A stretch of DNA of 64,000 bases from Ruminococcus sp. 210702-SL.1.03 (GCF_020559915.1 NZ_JAJCLZ010000013.1:30779-94778); one strand, 5' to 3'. Counted from the first letter of the stretch, positions 33,105 through 42,938 are shown. Notes: generated by a model from the letters alone, not told the origin. Program-made: numbers and translations.

Positions 33105-35000
33105 CTATTCGTGTTCAAGAAGAAAATATTCTCCGCCGTTTATGTTCATTCCGCCTTTTATGCTCAGTTCTTCGCTGCCGAAAAGTGAATTTAGAAGTTT
33201 TGTATATTCCTCGATGTTATCGTTTTTTGAGTTACCATTCATTATCTTTTCAAGTTCTTCCGCGCCGTCATCTGATACATTGCTTTGTGTATCGTCAGCT
33301 TCGTCACTATCCCTAAACTTTATTTTCTCAGAAGCATTTTTTTCAAAATCAGTTTTCTGCTTGTCTGATAAAGCATAGCTGTCATTCGTCACTAGTATAC
33401 AGTCTATATTCTCACCTAGTGAGTTTATTTTTTCTATATTATCAGGCAGATCTTCAGCTAGGGTCACAAACACATTATCCGCGTCATAGAGATACATAGA
33501 GAAATTCGTGAGCCGCCATGTATCGTTTAAGCTGTCCATTACCAGAACGCAATTCTTGCCGCTCGTTTCTTTTGCAGCGTCAAATTTTCCGCCGGGCATT
33601 TCAAAATAAAACTGGCAGTCTGTCACGAAATTTACGCGCACGGCTATCGCGGCTACCAGCGCAAGGCATACCGCCGAATGTGCTTTCTTTATCTTTGGTA
33701 TTTTAGAGATGATGCGTTCAAGCATCGCAACTGCTATCATGCAGGCGAGCGGGAAAGTCATGAAGATGTATCGCATGGAGTATACGCCCATCGTCAGAAC
33801 ATTCGTGGTGTAATTTGCTGTGCACATTTCCGCAATAACAGCGCAGAGTGCGAACAACGGGATATAGTTCGCTCTTTTAAGCCAGCTTTTGGTATTCAAG
33901 AAAGAGTTCTTTAAAGCCGAAAAAGTCTTTTTTTTCGCCGATATGAACCACTTCTCTTTTCTGAAAAGGAAGCACAGCGGCAGCATTATCATCAGTATAA
34001 ATACCAGCGCGGCGATAACGTAGCTGTATGTTGCAGACTTGTAGACCGAAACGCCGAAGCCGAGATTATATTTTGTGACATACTTAGTGAAAATGCGTAT
34101 CTGCTCGAAAAATGTATATGCCTTTTCACCGCTGAATTTGTTGCCCATTATCTGCTTCCACCCCGCAGGATACACCGCGAAGAAAAGTCCCAGCGTAGCG
34201 AGCTGCGAGCCGCCGTATATGAAAAGTTTCTTTATCTTCTTTTTGCAGAGCAGATATATGCACATACAGGCTGTGAAAATCCCGACGTAGGCTATGCTGT
34301 TGTAGTGGGTCATAAACATCAGAAACGACGTTATCAGCACTGGAGCTAGGTGCTTTTTAAGATCAAAATTCTCGCTGAGATAAAGCTTGGCTGAGAAGTA
34401 GGTGTACATCACGCCGAGGGCTGTAAGCAGGCTGTATTGTCTGAGAAATACGAATGTAGAGAGCGCGCCTGTTCCCGCGCCGTAGAGTATGCAAGGCAGA
34501 AGCGCGGCGTGATCGGATTTTAGTATCAGCTTTGAAAGCTTGTAGAGAAACACCTGCGTTACTATGAGAAAAATGCAGTTTAGGAAAAAAGAGTAGTACA
34601 GTGAAAAGCTGTTCGGGAAAAACGAGCACACTGTATGCAGAAGCATATAATACAACGGCGGGTGGTGATCCAGTGTCTGGTTATGGTAGACCGAGCCGTA
34701 GGCAAAGCGCTCGCCGGGCTGTACGGTTATGTAGTCTTTAAATACCTTGCCAGATTCCCATTCGTTGTAGTTTATAACGTCGTCTACCGTCATATCGTCG
34801 ATGAATACGCCGTCTTTCATGTAGATGAACGGCTGATAGTAGCTGTTCGCAAGTCCGTAGCTCCATATTTCATCCGAATGGCAGCCCTGCTTTTTGGTTA
34901 CAAAGCAGAACGAAGTATATATAAGCTGCGCGGCTATGAGCAGTATCAGCAGCAGATAAGGCTTAGCATATTTCCTTATTTTCTCAGCAATATTTTTCAT
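33105..35000 (-). CDS. GT-C-type multi-span membrane protein, possible glycosyltransferase
   Basis: A 631-residue protein with about 11 hydrophobic segments in the first 475 residues and a C-terminal extracytoplasmic domain rich in Asp and Asn. A conserved acidic motif CHSDEIWSYGL in the first outer loop and LDHHPPLYYMLLH in the next resemble the catalytic loop of lipid-linked sugar transferases (mannosyltransferase-like, GT-C fold). Likely acts at the outer face with a polyprenyl-phosphate sugar donor. A consensus promoter lies upstream (35031-35059). Substrate unknown and no cluster genes are adjacent. Confidence 0.75.
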   Translation of the reverse strand: MKNIAEKIRKYAKPYLLLILLIAAQLIYTSFCFVTKKQGCHSDEIWSYGLANSYYQPFIYMKDGVFIDDMTVDDVINYNEWESGKVFKDYITVQPGERFAYGSVYHNQTLDHHPPLYYMLLHTVCSFFPNSFSLYYSFFLNCIFLIVTQVFLYKLSKLILKSDHAALLPCILYGAGTGALSTFVFLRQYSLLTALGVMYTYFSAKLYLSENFDLKKHLAPVLITSFLMFMTHYNSIAYVGIFTACMCIYLLCKKKIKKLFIYGGSQLATLGLFFAVYPAGWKQIMGNKFSGEKAYTFFEQIRIFTKYVTKYNLGFGVSVYKSATYSYVIAALVFILMIMLPLCFLFRKEKWFISAKKKTFSALKNSFLNTKSWLKRANYIPLFALCAVIAEMCTANYTTNVLTMGVYSMRYIFMTFPLACMIAVAMLERIISKIPKIKKAHSAVCLALVAAIAVRVNFVTDCQFYFEMPGGKFDAAKETSGKNCVLVMDSLNDTWRLTNFSMYLYDADNVFVTLAEDLPDNIEKINSLGENIDCILVTNDSYALSDKQKTDFEKNASEKIKFRDSDEADDTQSNVSDDGAEELEKIMNGNSKNDNIEEYTKLLNSLFGSEELSIKGGMNINGGEYFLLEHE

Positions 35001-35030
35001 TCAAACACCCCTTATAATTCTGTCCATATA

Positions 35031-35059
35031 ATTATAACAATAAAATAACCGTCTGTCAA
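35031..35059 (-). promoter_or_regulatory. Consensus promoter of the membrane glycosyltransferase-like gene
   Basis: Minus-strand TTGACA (35054-35059), 17-bp spacer, TATAAT (35031-35036). Confidence 0.8.
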
Positions 35060-35075
35060 TATACCCGCCCTCTTT

Positions 35076-35105
35076 TTCATATACTCCCCTGCCCGCGCAT
35101 ATTAT
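35076..35105 (+). promoter_or_regulatory. Candidate sigma-E-type promoter of yqfC-yqfD
   Basis: TTCATATA (35076-35083), 14-bp spacer, CATATTAT (35098-35105) resembles the mother-cell sigma-E consensus more than sigma-A, and yqfC/yqfD are sigma-E genes in Bacillus. Match is by eye. Confidence 0.45.
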
Positions 35106-35147
35106 ATATAGAACAAGCTTTAGACTGATACAAACGGAGGAGTACAG

Positions 35148-35426
35148 ATGAAACACCCATCTTTTTCATATCTTGGCAAGGCAAAAGACCTTTCGTCGCT
35201 TCGCTCTATGATAACTATTTCGGGCAACAGCGAGGTGCTTATCGAAAACTGCCGTCAGGTGAACGAATGCAACGATATACGGTGCAGTGTGGTAGCTTCG
35301 GGGTATTTGATAGACGTGTGGGGCGCGGAGCTTTCGCTCAGCAGCTTTTCTAACGGCAGCGTGGCGGTGAACGGCAAGATACAATCTTTAAATATAGAAA
35401 AGCGGGGCAGAAAGGAAAGCATATGA
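35148..35426 (+). CDS. yqfC: YabP/YqfC-family sporulation protein
   Basis: A 92-residue protein of the YabP/YqfC type: the pattern ITISGNSEVLIENCRQVNECND and GYLIDVWGAELSLSSFSNGSVAVNGKI is characteristic. Acts in the mother cell during sporulation in model species, exact function unknown. CGGAGGAG precedes the ATG. It overlaps yqfD by 4 bases. Confidence 0.9.
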   Translation: MKHPSFSYLGKAKDLSSLRSMITISGNSEVLIENCRQVNECNDIRCSVVASGYLIDVWGAELSLSSFSNGSVAVNGKIQSLNIEKRGRKESI

Positions 35427-36628
35427 ATATCGCCAGACTTTATTATAAAATAGTCTGTCCCTCGCCATCGGCATTTTTCAAAGCGGCTAAGCGCGAATCG
35501 CTAGAACTGCGCAGTGTGACCACGCAGGGCGGAGAAATGTCGCTGTACATATTCTTCACACAAAAGCGTCTGTTTGAAGAGATATGCGCGGAAACGCATA
35601 CGGAAGCCGAACCGGTATCGGCGGGGGCGGCGTATCTTCTGCCGCGTATGCTGAAAAGGCGGATAGGGATTGCCATAGGCGCGGCGATATGCGCGGGCTT
35701 TATGCTCGCGGCGCAGAACTACGTCATCTCGGTAGAGGTGCTTACGGACGACCCGCAGATGCGCAGTGAGGTAAAGCATATGCTTGCCGAAAACGGCGTA
35801 AAGGTCGGCGCTTACATTCCATCTATCAAATGCGTGAATATAGAGCGTATGCTGAAACAGCGTGCGGAAGGCGTATCTTGGGCGGGCATAACGCTTACCG
35901 ACTGCACCGTGATAGTAGACATCACGGAAGAGATACCTAAAGCCGAACAGCACACCGAGCGCATGCCATCAGACTTGATAGCCACGCACGACGCAGTGAT
36001 AGAGAGCGCCGAGCTTTACAACGGCGAGCTGGTAAAAACCATCGGAAGCGGTGTACTGCGCGGCGAGAAGCTTGTAAGCGGTACGCTCATACGCGAGGAA
36101 GCAAAAGAGATAGACGGCAAGACGGTTACTGAAAGCACGGAGAAATATGTGCGCTCGATAGGCAAGATATACGGCACTTACAAGGAGAGCGTGACCTTTG
36201 AACAGCCGCTTACCGAGCGCAAAATGATCGTGTCTGACGAAAAGACCGAGAAGAGATATTTGCGGGTGTTTGACGCCGAGATACCGCTTTTCATCAGCCG
36301 TCCGCGCGGGAATTACACCGAAGACGAGGAGTACAGCGCACTGCGCATAATGGACGAGCAAACGCCCGTGGGGCTGAAAACCGTGACTTACAGTAAGTAC
36401 GGTTTTGAGAACGTCATTTACAGCAAAAAGCAGGCTGAAAAGCTGGCTGAGGAGAAGATGAAGATATACGAAGCCGACTTTTACAAAAACTGTGAGATAA
36501 GGAAAAGAGATAAACATTATAAATGCGAAAACGGCAGCGTATATTTGCAGGTGGATTACGAGATATACGGAGTGATAAGCAGAGAATCGAAATTTTTTTT
36601 AAAAAAGGCGAAAAGTACTGCTTTTTAG
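35423..36628 (+). CDS. yqfD: Sporulation protein YqfD
   Basis: A 401-residue protein, membrane-anchored through one hydrophobic segment (about residues 85-105). The chain shows the YqfD pattern: an N-terminal cytoplasmic region, then extracytoplasmic repeats with NGVKVGAYIPSIKC, WAGITLTDCTVIVDI and LIATHDAVIESAELYNGELVKTIGSGVLRGEKLVSG. It is the partner of yqfC at a 4-base overlap. Both belong to the sporulation core, though the organism's ability to sporulate cannot be judged here. Confidence 0.92.
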   Translation: MNIARLYYKIVCPSPSAFFKAAKRESLELRSVTTQGGEMSLYIFFTQKRLFEEICAETHTEAEPVSAGAAYLLPRMLKRRIGIAIGAAICAGFMLAAQNYVISVEVLTDDPQMRSEVKHMLAENGVKVGAYIPSIKCVNIERMLKQRAEGVSWAGITLTDCTVIVDITEEIPKAEQHTERMPSDLIATHDAVIESAELYNGELVKTIGSGVLRGEKLVSGTLIREEAKEIDGKTVTESTEKYVRSIGKIYGTYKESVTFEQPLTERKMIVSDEKTEKRYLRVFDAEIPLFISRPRGNYTEDEEYSALRIMDEQTPVGLKTVTYSKYGFENVIYSKKQAEKLAEEKMKIYEADFYKNCEIRKRDKHYKCENGSVYLQVDYEIYGVISRESKFFLKKAKSTAF

Positions 36629-36639
36629 ATAAAAATTTC

Positions 36640-36668
36640 TTGCATTTTATGATAAAAGGTGTTATAAT
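36640..36668 (+). promoter_or_regulatory. Promoter of the phoH operon
   Basis: TTGCAT (36640-36645), 17-bp spacer, TATAAT (36663-36668), 39 bases before the phoH start. Confidence 0.7.
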
Positions 36669-36706
36669 AATACTATATATTAGTGTTTATCGGAGAAATA
36701 ATATCT

Positions 36707-37681
36707 ATGTTTGAAAAAATCATCACTATTGATAAGATCGAACACCTGCTCAACATTTTCGGCAGCTACGACGAAAACATCAACGCTCTGCAAAAAGAGT
36801 ACAACGTTTCCATAGTCAACCGCGGCGACGATATAAAGATCACCGGCACTGAGGAGAACGTTGCGGCGGCGGCTAAGGCGATTGAAACGCTGGTGCTGCT
36901 CTCGGAAAAAGGCGAGCGCATAAACGACCAAAATCTGAGGTACGTTTTCTCACTGGTGAAAGAGGGCTTGCAGAACGAAGTAGAAAAGCTTTCGGACGAC
37001 GGCATATGCGTAACGCTGAAAGGCAAGATAGTAAAGCCTAAAACGCTGGGTCAGAAAAAGTATGTGGACGCTATACGCAAAAATACCGTGGTGCTTGGCG
37101 TAGGGCCTGCGGGCACTGGTAAGACTTACCTCGCGGTTGCTATGGCGGTAAAAGCTTTCAGAGCGCATGATGTAAGCAAGATAATACTCACCAGACCTGC
37201 TGTGGAAGCGGGCGAGAAGCTTGGATTTCTGCCGGGTGATCTGCAAAACAAAGTAGACCCGTATTTAAGGCCGCTGTACGACGCGCTTTTTGAGATGTTG
37301 GGCGCTGAAACATTTGCAAAGCAGCTTGAGCGCGGGGCGATAGAGGTAGCGCCGCTGGCGTATATGCGCGGAAGAACGCTGGACGACAGCTTTATAATCT
37401 TAGACGAGGCGCAGAATACCACGCCCGAACAGATGAAAATGTTCCTCACCCGACTGGGCTTTGGCTCTAAAATAGTCATTACGGGCGATGTTACGCAGAT
37501 AGATCTGCCCGACTCGCGCAGATCAGGTCTGATAGAGGCTATGAAGGTTCTGAAAAACGTGGAGGATATTTCGATAAACCGCTTTACCGAAAAGGACGTA
37601 GTGCGCCACAAACTGGTGCAGGATATAATCAAGGCATACGAAAAGTTTTACGAAAGGGGAAGCAATCACAAAAATGGGTAA
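36707..37681 (+). CDS. phoH: PhoH-like ATPase
   Basis: A 324-residue cytoplasmic ATPase. An N-terminal KH-like region is followed by Walker A GPAGTGKTYLAVA, RPAVEAGEKLGFLPGD, and Walker B SFIILDEAQN. It is of the short PhoH form next to ybeY, where it is thought to act in RNA metabolism. The ATG at 36707 is preferred because GGAG is upstream and the family begins near this point. It overlaps ybeY by 8 bases. Confidence 0.93.
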   Translation: MFEKIITIDKIEHLLNIFGSYDENINALQKEYNVSIVNRGDDIKITGTEENVAAAAKAIETLVLLSEKGERINDQNLRYVFSLVKEGLQNEVEKLSDDGICVTLKGKIVKPKTLGQKKYVDAIRKNTVVLGVGPAGTGKTYLAVAMAVKAFRAHDVSKIILTRPAVEAGEKLGFLPGDLQNKVDPYLRPLYDALFEMLGAETFAKQLERGAIEVAPLAYMRGRTLDDSFIILDEAQNTTPEQMKMFLTRLGFGSKIVITGDVTQIDLPDSRRSGLIEAMKVLKNVEDISINRFTEKDVVRHKLVQDIIKAYEKFYERGSNHKNG

Positions 37682-38186
37682 AGTAAAAGTTTTGATAACG
37701 AACAACCAGACCGAAGTGAAAATTCCCGTGGGGATACGCCTGCTGATACGCAAGTGCTGCCACGCTGTGCTTGAAAGCGAAGGCATAGATCATGATGCCG
37801 ACGTGAGCGTTTTGCTTGTAAACAATGAAGAGATACACACTCTAAACAACGAATACAGAGGAATTGACCGCCCTACTGACGTGCTTTCATTCCCGCTCGG
37901 CGAGGACGGCGAATATGACGGAGACCCGGATACCGGCGCTTACCAGCTGGGCGACATAGTTATCTCGCTTGAAACGGCGCTGAAGCAGTCGCAGATATAC
38001 GGACATTCACTGGAGCGCGAGGTGGGCTTTCTCACCGTGCACTCTATGCTTCACCTGCTGGGATACGACCACGAGGAAAGCTCGCTGGCGGAGCGCATAA
38101 TGCGTGAGAAGGAAGAAGCCATACTCACAAAGCTGGGCATCTCGCGCGACGAAACTTTCGTTATCTCAGAACATTCGCACAAATGA
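37674..38186 (+). CDS. ybeY: Endoribonuclease YbeY
   Basis: A 170-residue zinc-dependent RNase used in 16S rRNA maturation and ribosome quality control. The metal site is the H-x3-H-x5-H motif in HSMLHLLGYDH, with the preceding GIDRPTDVLSFPLGE segment. It overlaps phoH and dgkA by 8 and 4 bases. Confidence 0.95.
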   Translation: MGKVKVLITNNQTEVKIPVGIRLLIRKCCHAVLESEGIDHDADVSVLLVNNEEIHTLNNEYRGIDRPTDVLSFPLGEDGEYDGDPDTGAYQLGDIVISLETALKQSQIYGHSLEREVGFLTVHSMLHLLGYDHEESSLAERIMREKEEAILTKLGISRDETFVISEHSHK

Positions 38187-38677
38187 GAAGATTTGCAAAA
38201 AGCTTTTGCTACGCATTTTGCGGGGTGGTGAGCTGTCTGAAAACCGAGCGTAATATGCGCGTGCATTTCTGCGCGGCGTTTTACGTTTTTATGCTTATGC
38301 CCTTTTACGGATTTACAGCCGCGGAAAAGGCGGTAATACTGCTGACGATAGGCTCTGTAATATCGGCTGAGGCTTTCAACACAGCAGCCGAGGCTGCGGC
38401 GGACGCGGTAACGCTGGAAAAACGTCCCGAGCTGCGGCTGGCTAAGGACGCGGCGGCGGGCGGAGTGCTCATCACAGCTGTATTTGCGGCGGCGGTGGGC
38501 TTTGTGCTCTTTTGGAACGTGAGCGTGCTGAAAGAGATAGCGGGCTTTTATTCGGAGCATTTGTGGGCGGCGGCGCTTCTGGCGCTCTCGGCGATAGTGT
38601 GGGCGGTGCTTATAGCGCTTCCCTGCGGCAGAAATTACGAAGATAAAAATACTGATATAAATAATAAGGAAACATAA
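38183..38677 (+). CDS. dgkA: Diacylglycerol kinase/undecaprenol kinase
   Basis: A 164-residue small integral membrane kinase. Three hydrophobic segments form the DgkA core, with the signature ERNMRVHF and EAFNTAAEAAADAVT (a Glu in each helps bind ATP-Mg). In Gram-positive bacteria the enzyme phosphorylates undecaprenol, feeding cell-wall carrier lipid. Slightly longer than usual owing to an extra C-terminal hydrophobic segment of about 25 residues. Confidence 0.92.
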   Translation: MRRFAKSFCYAFCGVVSCLKTERNMRVHFCAAFYVFMLMPFYGFTAAEKAVILLTIGSVISAEAFNTAAEAAADAVTLEKRPELRLAKDAAAGGVLITAVFAAAVGFVLFWNVSVLKEIAGFYSEHLWAAALLALSAIVWAVLIALPCGRNYEDKNTDINNKET

Positions 38678-38681
38678 AATT

Positions 38682-39581
38682 ATGAGCAATTCAAAAAACG
38701 CATTTGTTACGATAGTAGGCCGCCCGAACGCGGGAAAATCCTCACTGCTGAACGCGCTTGTCGGCGAGAAGATAGCAGCGGTATCTGCAAAGCCGCAGAC
38801 CACGCGCACACGCATAACGGGCGTGCTGACGCAGGGCGAAACGCAGTATGTTTTCATCGACACGCCGGGCAAACATTCGGCTAAGAACAAGCTTGGCGAG
38901 CACATGATGAAAACGGTAAGCGACACGGTGTCTGACGCGGATATAGCGCTGCTGGTGGCGGACTGTACCAAAAAGGTCAGCGGGGCTGAGAAAGAGCTTG
39001 CGGCGGCATTCAGAAACCGCTCGCACACGGCGCTGGTGCTGAACAAGACCGACCTGCTGAAAGACAAGAGCGAGCTTATGTCTATTATAGAGGAATATTC
39101 GGCTATACACGACTTCGACGAGGTGATACCTGTAAGCGTTATAGAGCGCGACGGACTGGACATCATCATGAAATACCTTGAGAAACACGCGCAGGAAGGC
39201 CCGCACTACTTCCCTGACGACAGCTTTACCGACCAGCCCGAAAAGGTGCTTATGGCTGAGATGATACGCGAAAAGGCGCTGAACAACCTAAACGACGAAG
39301 TGCCGCACGGAATTGCGGTAACGATAGAATTTCTCAATGAGCGCGACACCGCTAAGGGCGAGCCTGTGCTTGATATATCGGCTACGATATACTGCGAGAG
39401 AGAGTCGCACAAGGGCATAGTCATTGGCAAAGGCGGAGCTATGCTGAGAAAGATAGGCTCTGACGCGCGCGCTGATCTGGAAGAATTTTTCCAAATAAAA
39501 GTAAACCTCGACCTTTGGGTAAAGGTAAAAGAGGGCTGGAGAAATAAGGAAGCGCTCATCAAGAATTTCGGACTCTCATAA
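38682..39581 (+). CDS. era: GTPase Era
   Basis: A 299-residue GTPase of 30S ribosome assembly. GTPase motifs: GRPNAGKSS (G1), the Thr of TRTRITG (G2), DTPG (G3), NKTD (G4), SVI (G5). The C-terminal KH domain has VIGKGGAMLRKIG, used to bind the 3' end of 16S rRNA. Starts 4 bases after the dgkA stop. Confidence 0.97.
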   Translation: MSNSKNAFVTIVGRPNAGKSSLLNALVGEKIAAVSAKPQTTRTRITGVLTQGETQYVFIDTPGKHSAKNKLGEHMMKTVSDTVSDADIALLVADCTKKVSGAEKELAAAFRNRSHTALVLNKTDLLKDKSELMSIIEEYSAIHDFDEVIPVSVIERDGLDIIMKYLEKHAQEGPHYFPDDSFTDQPEKVLMAEMIREKALNNLNDEVPHGIAVTIEFLNERDTAKGEPVLDISATIYCERESHKGIVIGKGGAMLRKIGSDARADLEEFFQIKVNLDLWVKVKEGWRNKEALIKNFGLS

Positions 39582-39642
39582 ATTACCGCTGATAATCCGC
39601 CGCCGCTCTGCTAATGCTATTTAATGAAAGGAAGCGAGCGGA

Positions 39643-39735
39643 ATGGCGGAAAGATACTGGAACGCATTTATGAAAAGCGGCAAGATAGAAGATTATTTAA
39701 GATACAGGAAAGAAGCGGAAAATGGTAGATCTTGA
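39643..39735 (+). CDS. yqzL: YqzL-like microprotein (30 aa)
   Basis: A 30-codon frame between era and recO, the standard place for yqzL. The peptide MAERYWNAFMKSGKIEDYLR keeps the family pattern: Trp and Phe near the start, then Ser-Gly-x-Ile and Tyr-Leu-x-Tyr. AAGGAAG lies about 14 bases before the ATG and GAGCG about 5 bases before it. It overlaps the recO start by 14 bases, so translation is coupled. Function unknown. Confidence 0.75.
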   Translation: MAERYWNAFMKSGKIEDYLRYRKEAENGRS

Positions 39736-40474
39736 CGGGCTGGTGATCGGCGAAAGGGACTCCGGCGAAACGGGAAAAACAATAACGCTGCTTACAAAAG
39801 AGCTTGGCTGTATACACGTTTATGTGCGCGGAGGGCGTAAAAGCAAGAAGTCGCTTTCCTCCACGCAACTTTTTTGTTATGCGGCTTTTTCACTGGACGA
39901 AAAGCGCGAAGCGAACAACAGCGTAAGGTATTTTTACAACAGCAGCGAGCCTAAGAAACTTTTTTACAACATACGGCTCGACGCTAAGAAAACGGCGCTC
40001 GCCTGCTACTTTGCCGAGCTGCTTACATACTCTTCGGCGGAGGGCGACTGCATGAATGAAGTTATGCGGCTTACGCTGAACACGTTGTATTTTCTCGATA
40101 AGGGCGGGCACGACAACGAACTGCTGAGGTCTATATTTGAATTTCGGCTGCTCTGCGAAACGGGATTTCGCCCTAACCTGATAGGCTGCTGCCATTGCTA
40201 CGCTGTGGAAGCGGACGAGATGCACTTTAATCTGAAAAGCGGGCTTATAGAGTGCGGGGACTGCGTTACCAACCCCGACAGCCTTTACGACGTATGCTTC
40301 GACAGAACGCTTTTTCATATAATAAGGTACATCGCGCTGGTGGAGTACGACAGGCTTTTCAGCTTCAAGATAAGCGAGGTCTACCAGCGGCGGCTGACGG
40401 CTTTTACAGAAAGCTTTTGCGAATACTGCTGCGGCAAGAGTTTTGACACGCTGAAATTTTACAAAATGCTATAA
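39722..40474 (+). CDS. recO: DNA repair protein RecO
   Basis: A 250-residue recombination mediator that helps RecF/RecR load RecA. N-terminal OB fold with DLDGLVIGERDSGETGKTITLLT, a helical middle, and a zinc finger-like cluster in CCHCYAVE and IECGDC. AAAGAAG precedes the ATG, which lies within the yqzL frame. Length is normal. Confidence 0.93.
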   Translation: MVDLDGLVIGERDSGETGKTITLLTKELGCIHVYVRGGRKSKKSLSSTQLFCYAAFSLDEKREANNSVRYFYNSSEPKKLFYNIRLDAKKTALACYFAELLTYSSAEGDCMNEVMRLTLNTLYFLDKGGHDNELLRSIFEFRLLCETGFRPNLIGCCHCYAVEADEMHFNLKSGLIECGDCVTNPDSLYDVCFDRTLFHIIRYIALVEYDRLFSFKISEVYQRRLTAFTESFCEYCCGKSFDTLKFYKML

Positions 40475-40491
40475 ATACTGAGGAATAGAAG

Positions 40492-42903
40492 ATGGAAAAA
40501 GAGAATAATATCAATAAGGAATACTGTGATTCTCTCGAGCTGCCTAAAGTACTGGCTATGCTTTCGGCGGAGTGCACGGGAGAGCGCGCAAGGCGAGCGG
40601 CTATGCAGATAACACCCTCTGCCGACCTATTTACGGTAAAGCGCGAGGTTGGCAAAGCTTCGGCGGCGCTGGATATGTCGATACGCTGCGGCACGCCTAT
40701 ATTTTACGGACTGGACGGCGTGGGGCAGGCGCTGAAGCACTGCGGCAGCGGTGCTGTGCTCTCGCTGGCTGAGCTGATAGCCATACGTAAGCTGCTCACG
40801 CAGATAAACACACTGGCTGACTGGTACGAAAAAGCCGACAACAAGCGCCCCGAACTGGAATATCTTTTCGAGAGCCTTTTCCCAAACAAATACTTAGAGC
40901 AAAAACTCGACGTTTCTATAATCGACGAGAACGAGCTGGCGGACGAGGCAAGCTCAGAGCTGGCTTCGATACGCCGCAAGATAACCGCCTGCGGACAGAA
41001 GATACGCGACACGCTCGAGAAGATGGTAAAGTCCTCGAGTGTGAACAAATATTTGCAGGAGAACATAGTTACCGTGCGCGACGGAAGATACGTTTTGCCC
41101 GTAAAGAGCGAGCACAAGAACAGCATACAGGGCTTTGTGCACGATACGTCATCGAGCGGCTCTACCCTCTTCATCGAGCCTGCCGCTGTGGTGGAAGCGA
41201 ACAACGATATAAAGATACTCGAGGGCAGAGAGATAGACGAGATAAACAGGATAATCAAGGCGCTCTCTTACGAATGCGAGCAGATAAAGGAACAGCTGGT
41301 ATCGGGCTTCGACGCGGTATGCGAGCTAGACCTCTACTTCGCAAAAGCGAACCTTGCGGCTAAGATGAACGCCTGTGAGCCCGAGATCTCGGACGACAGG
41401 GTGATAGTGCTGAAAAAAGCGCGCCACCCGCTCATCGACAAGAAAAAGATTGTGCCGATAGACATAAGCATCGGTACGGACTATGAAACGCTCATCATAA
41501 CTGGCCCTAACACGGGCGGTAAGACGGTACTGCTGAAAACAGTGGGCTTGCTGACGCTTATGACCATGTGCGGAATGCTCGTGCCCGTTGCAGACGGCAG
41601 CAGGATCTCGATATTCGATAACATACTGGTAAATATAGGCGATTCGCAGTCGATAGAGATGAACCTTTCTACATTCTCGGCGCATATGCGGGGAATGGTA
41701 GAGATACTGGAGCGCGCGGATTCGGGAAGCTTAGTACTGCTGGACGAGTTAGGCTCGGGCACAGACCCGGTAGAGGGCGCGGCGCTGGCGGTATCTATAA
41801 TAGAACAGCTCAAAGAACAAGGCGCTACGACTATCACTACTACGCATTACCAAGAGCTGAAAATGTACGCGCTTGATACGCCGAGGATAGAGAACGCCGC
41901 CTGCGAATTTGACGTAGACACACTCTCGCCGACGTACAGGCTGATAATAGGCACGCCTGGTAAATCTAACGCTTTTGCTATATCCAAAAAGCTGGGAGTA
42001 CCCGACCGCGTAATAGAGTACGCCGAGAGCCTGGTTTCAGAAGAGAACAAGAAGTTTGAGAACATACTCGAAAGCCTTGAAAAGACCAGAAAAGAGCTTG
42101 AAACTCAGCGTGCTGAGGCTGAAAAACTGCGGCGCGAAGCCGACGAACTGAAAAAGCAGGCAGCCGAAGAGAAAAAGGCGCTGGAAGAGTGCAAGGAAGC
42201 CGAGCTTGAAAAGGCGCGCAGAGAGGCAAGCGCGATAGTACGCAATGTGGAAAAGCAGTCGCAGGAGCTGATAGACGAGCTGGATAAACTGCGGCGCGAG
42301 AAAGAGCGCTCTGACTTTACCGACAAGGCGATAGACGCGCGCAGAAAGCAGAAGTCGGCCGTGAACAAAATGTTCCTCGAAGCGAACCCCGTTACCGAGA
42401 AGCACGACGACTATGTGCTGCCGAGGGCGCTGAAAAAGGGTGACAGAGTTATCCTCTCGGATTCAGGCAGAAGGGGCGTAGTGTTCTCAGAGCCGGACAG
42501 CAAGGGCATATGCTTCGTGCAGATGGGCGCTATGAAAACGAAAGTTGATGTAAAACGCCTGCGCTTGGACGAAAGCAAGCCTGCCGAGCAGAACGGCGGC
42601 AAGAAGAAAAAGAAAGGCGCGGTATCCACACGCGGAGTAGAAAGCAGGGCTACGAGAAAGATAAGCCGCGAGCTAGACATACGCGGATACACCTGTGACG
42701 AGGGCATTTACGAATTGGACAGCTTTATAGACCAGGCGGTGCTCTCGGGCGTATCGGTAGTGACGGTGATACACGGCATAGGCACGGGAGTGCTGAAAAA
42801 CGCGGTGCGCGCACATCTGAAACACCACCCGAGCGTTAAAAGCAGCAGACGCGGCGTTTACGGCGAGGGCGAGGACGGCGTTACGATAGTTGAACTAAAG
42901 TAA
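40492..42903 (+). CDS. mutS2: MutS2 endonuclease/ATPase
   Basis: An 803-residue protein that suppresses recombination and acts in ribosome rescue in Bacillus. The order is core domain, ATPase (Walker A GPNTGGKTVLLKT; Walker B LLDELGSGTDP), a coiled-coil rich in Glu/Lys (about 500-620), a KOW-like part and a C-terminal Smr nuclease domain DIRGYTCDEGIYELD with HGIGTGVLK. GAGG lies 8 bases before the ATG. Last housekeeping gene of the run. Confidence 0.97.
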   Translation: MEKENNINKEYCDSLELPKVLAMLSAECTGERARRAAMQITPSADLFTVKREVGKASAALDMSIRCGTPIFYGLDGVGQALKHCGSGAVLSLAELIAIRKLLTQINTLADWYEKADNKRPELEYLFESLFPNKYLEQKLDVSIIDENELADEASSELASIRRKITACGQKIRDTLEKMVKSSSVNKYLQENIVTVRDGRYVLPVKSEHKNSIQGFVHDTSSSGSTLFIEPAAVVEANNDIKILEGREIDEINRIIKALSYECEQIKEQLVSGFDAVCELDLYFAKANLAAKMNACEPEISDDRVIVLKKARHPLIDKKKIVPIDISIGTDYETLIITGPNTGGKTVLLKTVGLLTLMTMCGMLVPVADGSRISIFDNILVNIGDSQSIEMNLSTFSAHMRGMVEILERADSGSLVLLDELGSGTDPVEGAALAVSIIEQLKEQGATTITTTHYQELKMYALDTPRIENAACEFDVDTLSPTYRLIIGTPGKSNAFAISKKLGVPDRVIEYAESLVSEENKKFENILESLEKTRKELETQRAEAEKLRREADELKKQAAEEKKALEECKEAELEKARREASAIVRNVEKQSQELIDELDKLRREKERSDFTDKAIDARRKQKSAVNKMFLEANPVTEKHDDYVLPRALKKGDRVILSDSGRRGVVFSEPDSKGICFVQMGAMKTKVDVKRLRLDESKPAEQNGGKKKKKGAVSTRGVESRATRKISRELDIRGYTCDEGIYELDSFIDQAVLSGVSVVTVIHGIGTGVLKNAVRAHLKHHPSVKSSRRGVYGEGEDGVTIVELK

Positions 42904-42938
42904 AACGATATATCATATACAGAAAGGACAGATATTTT

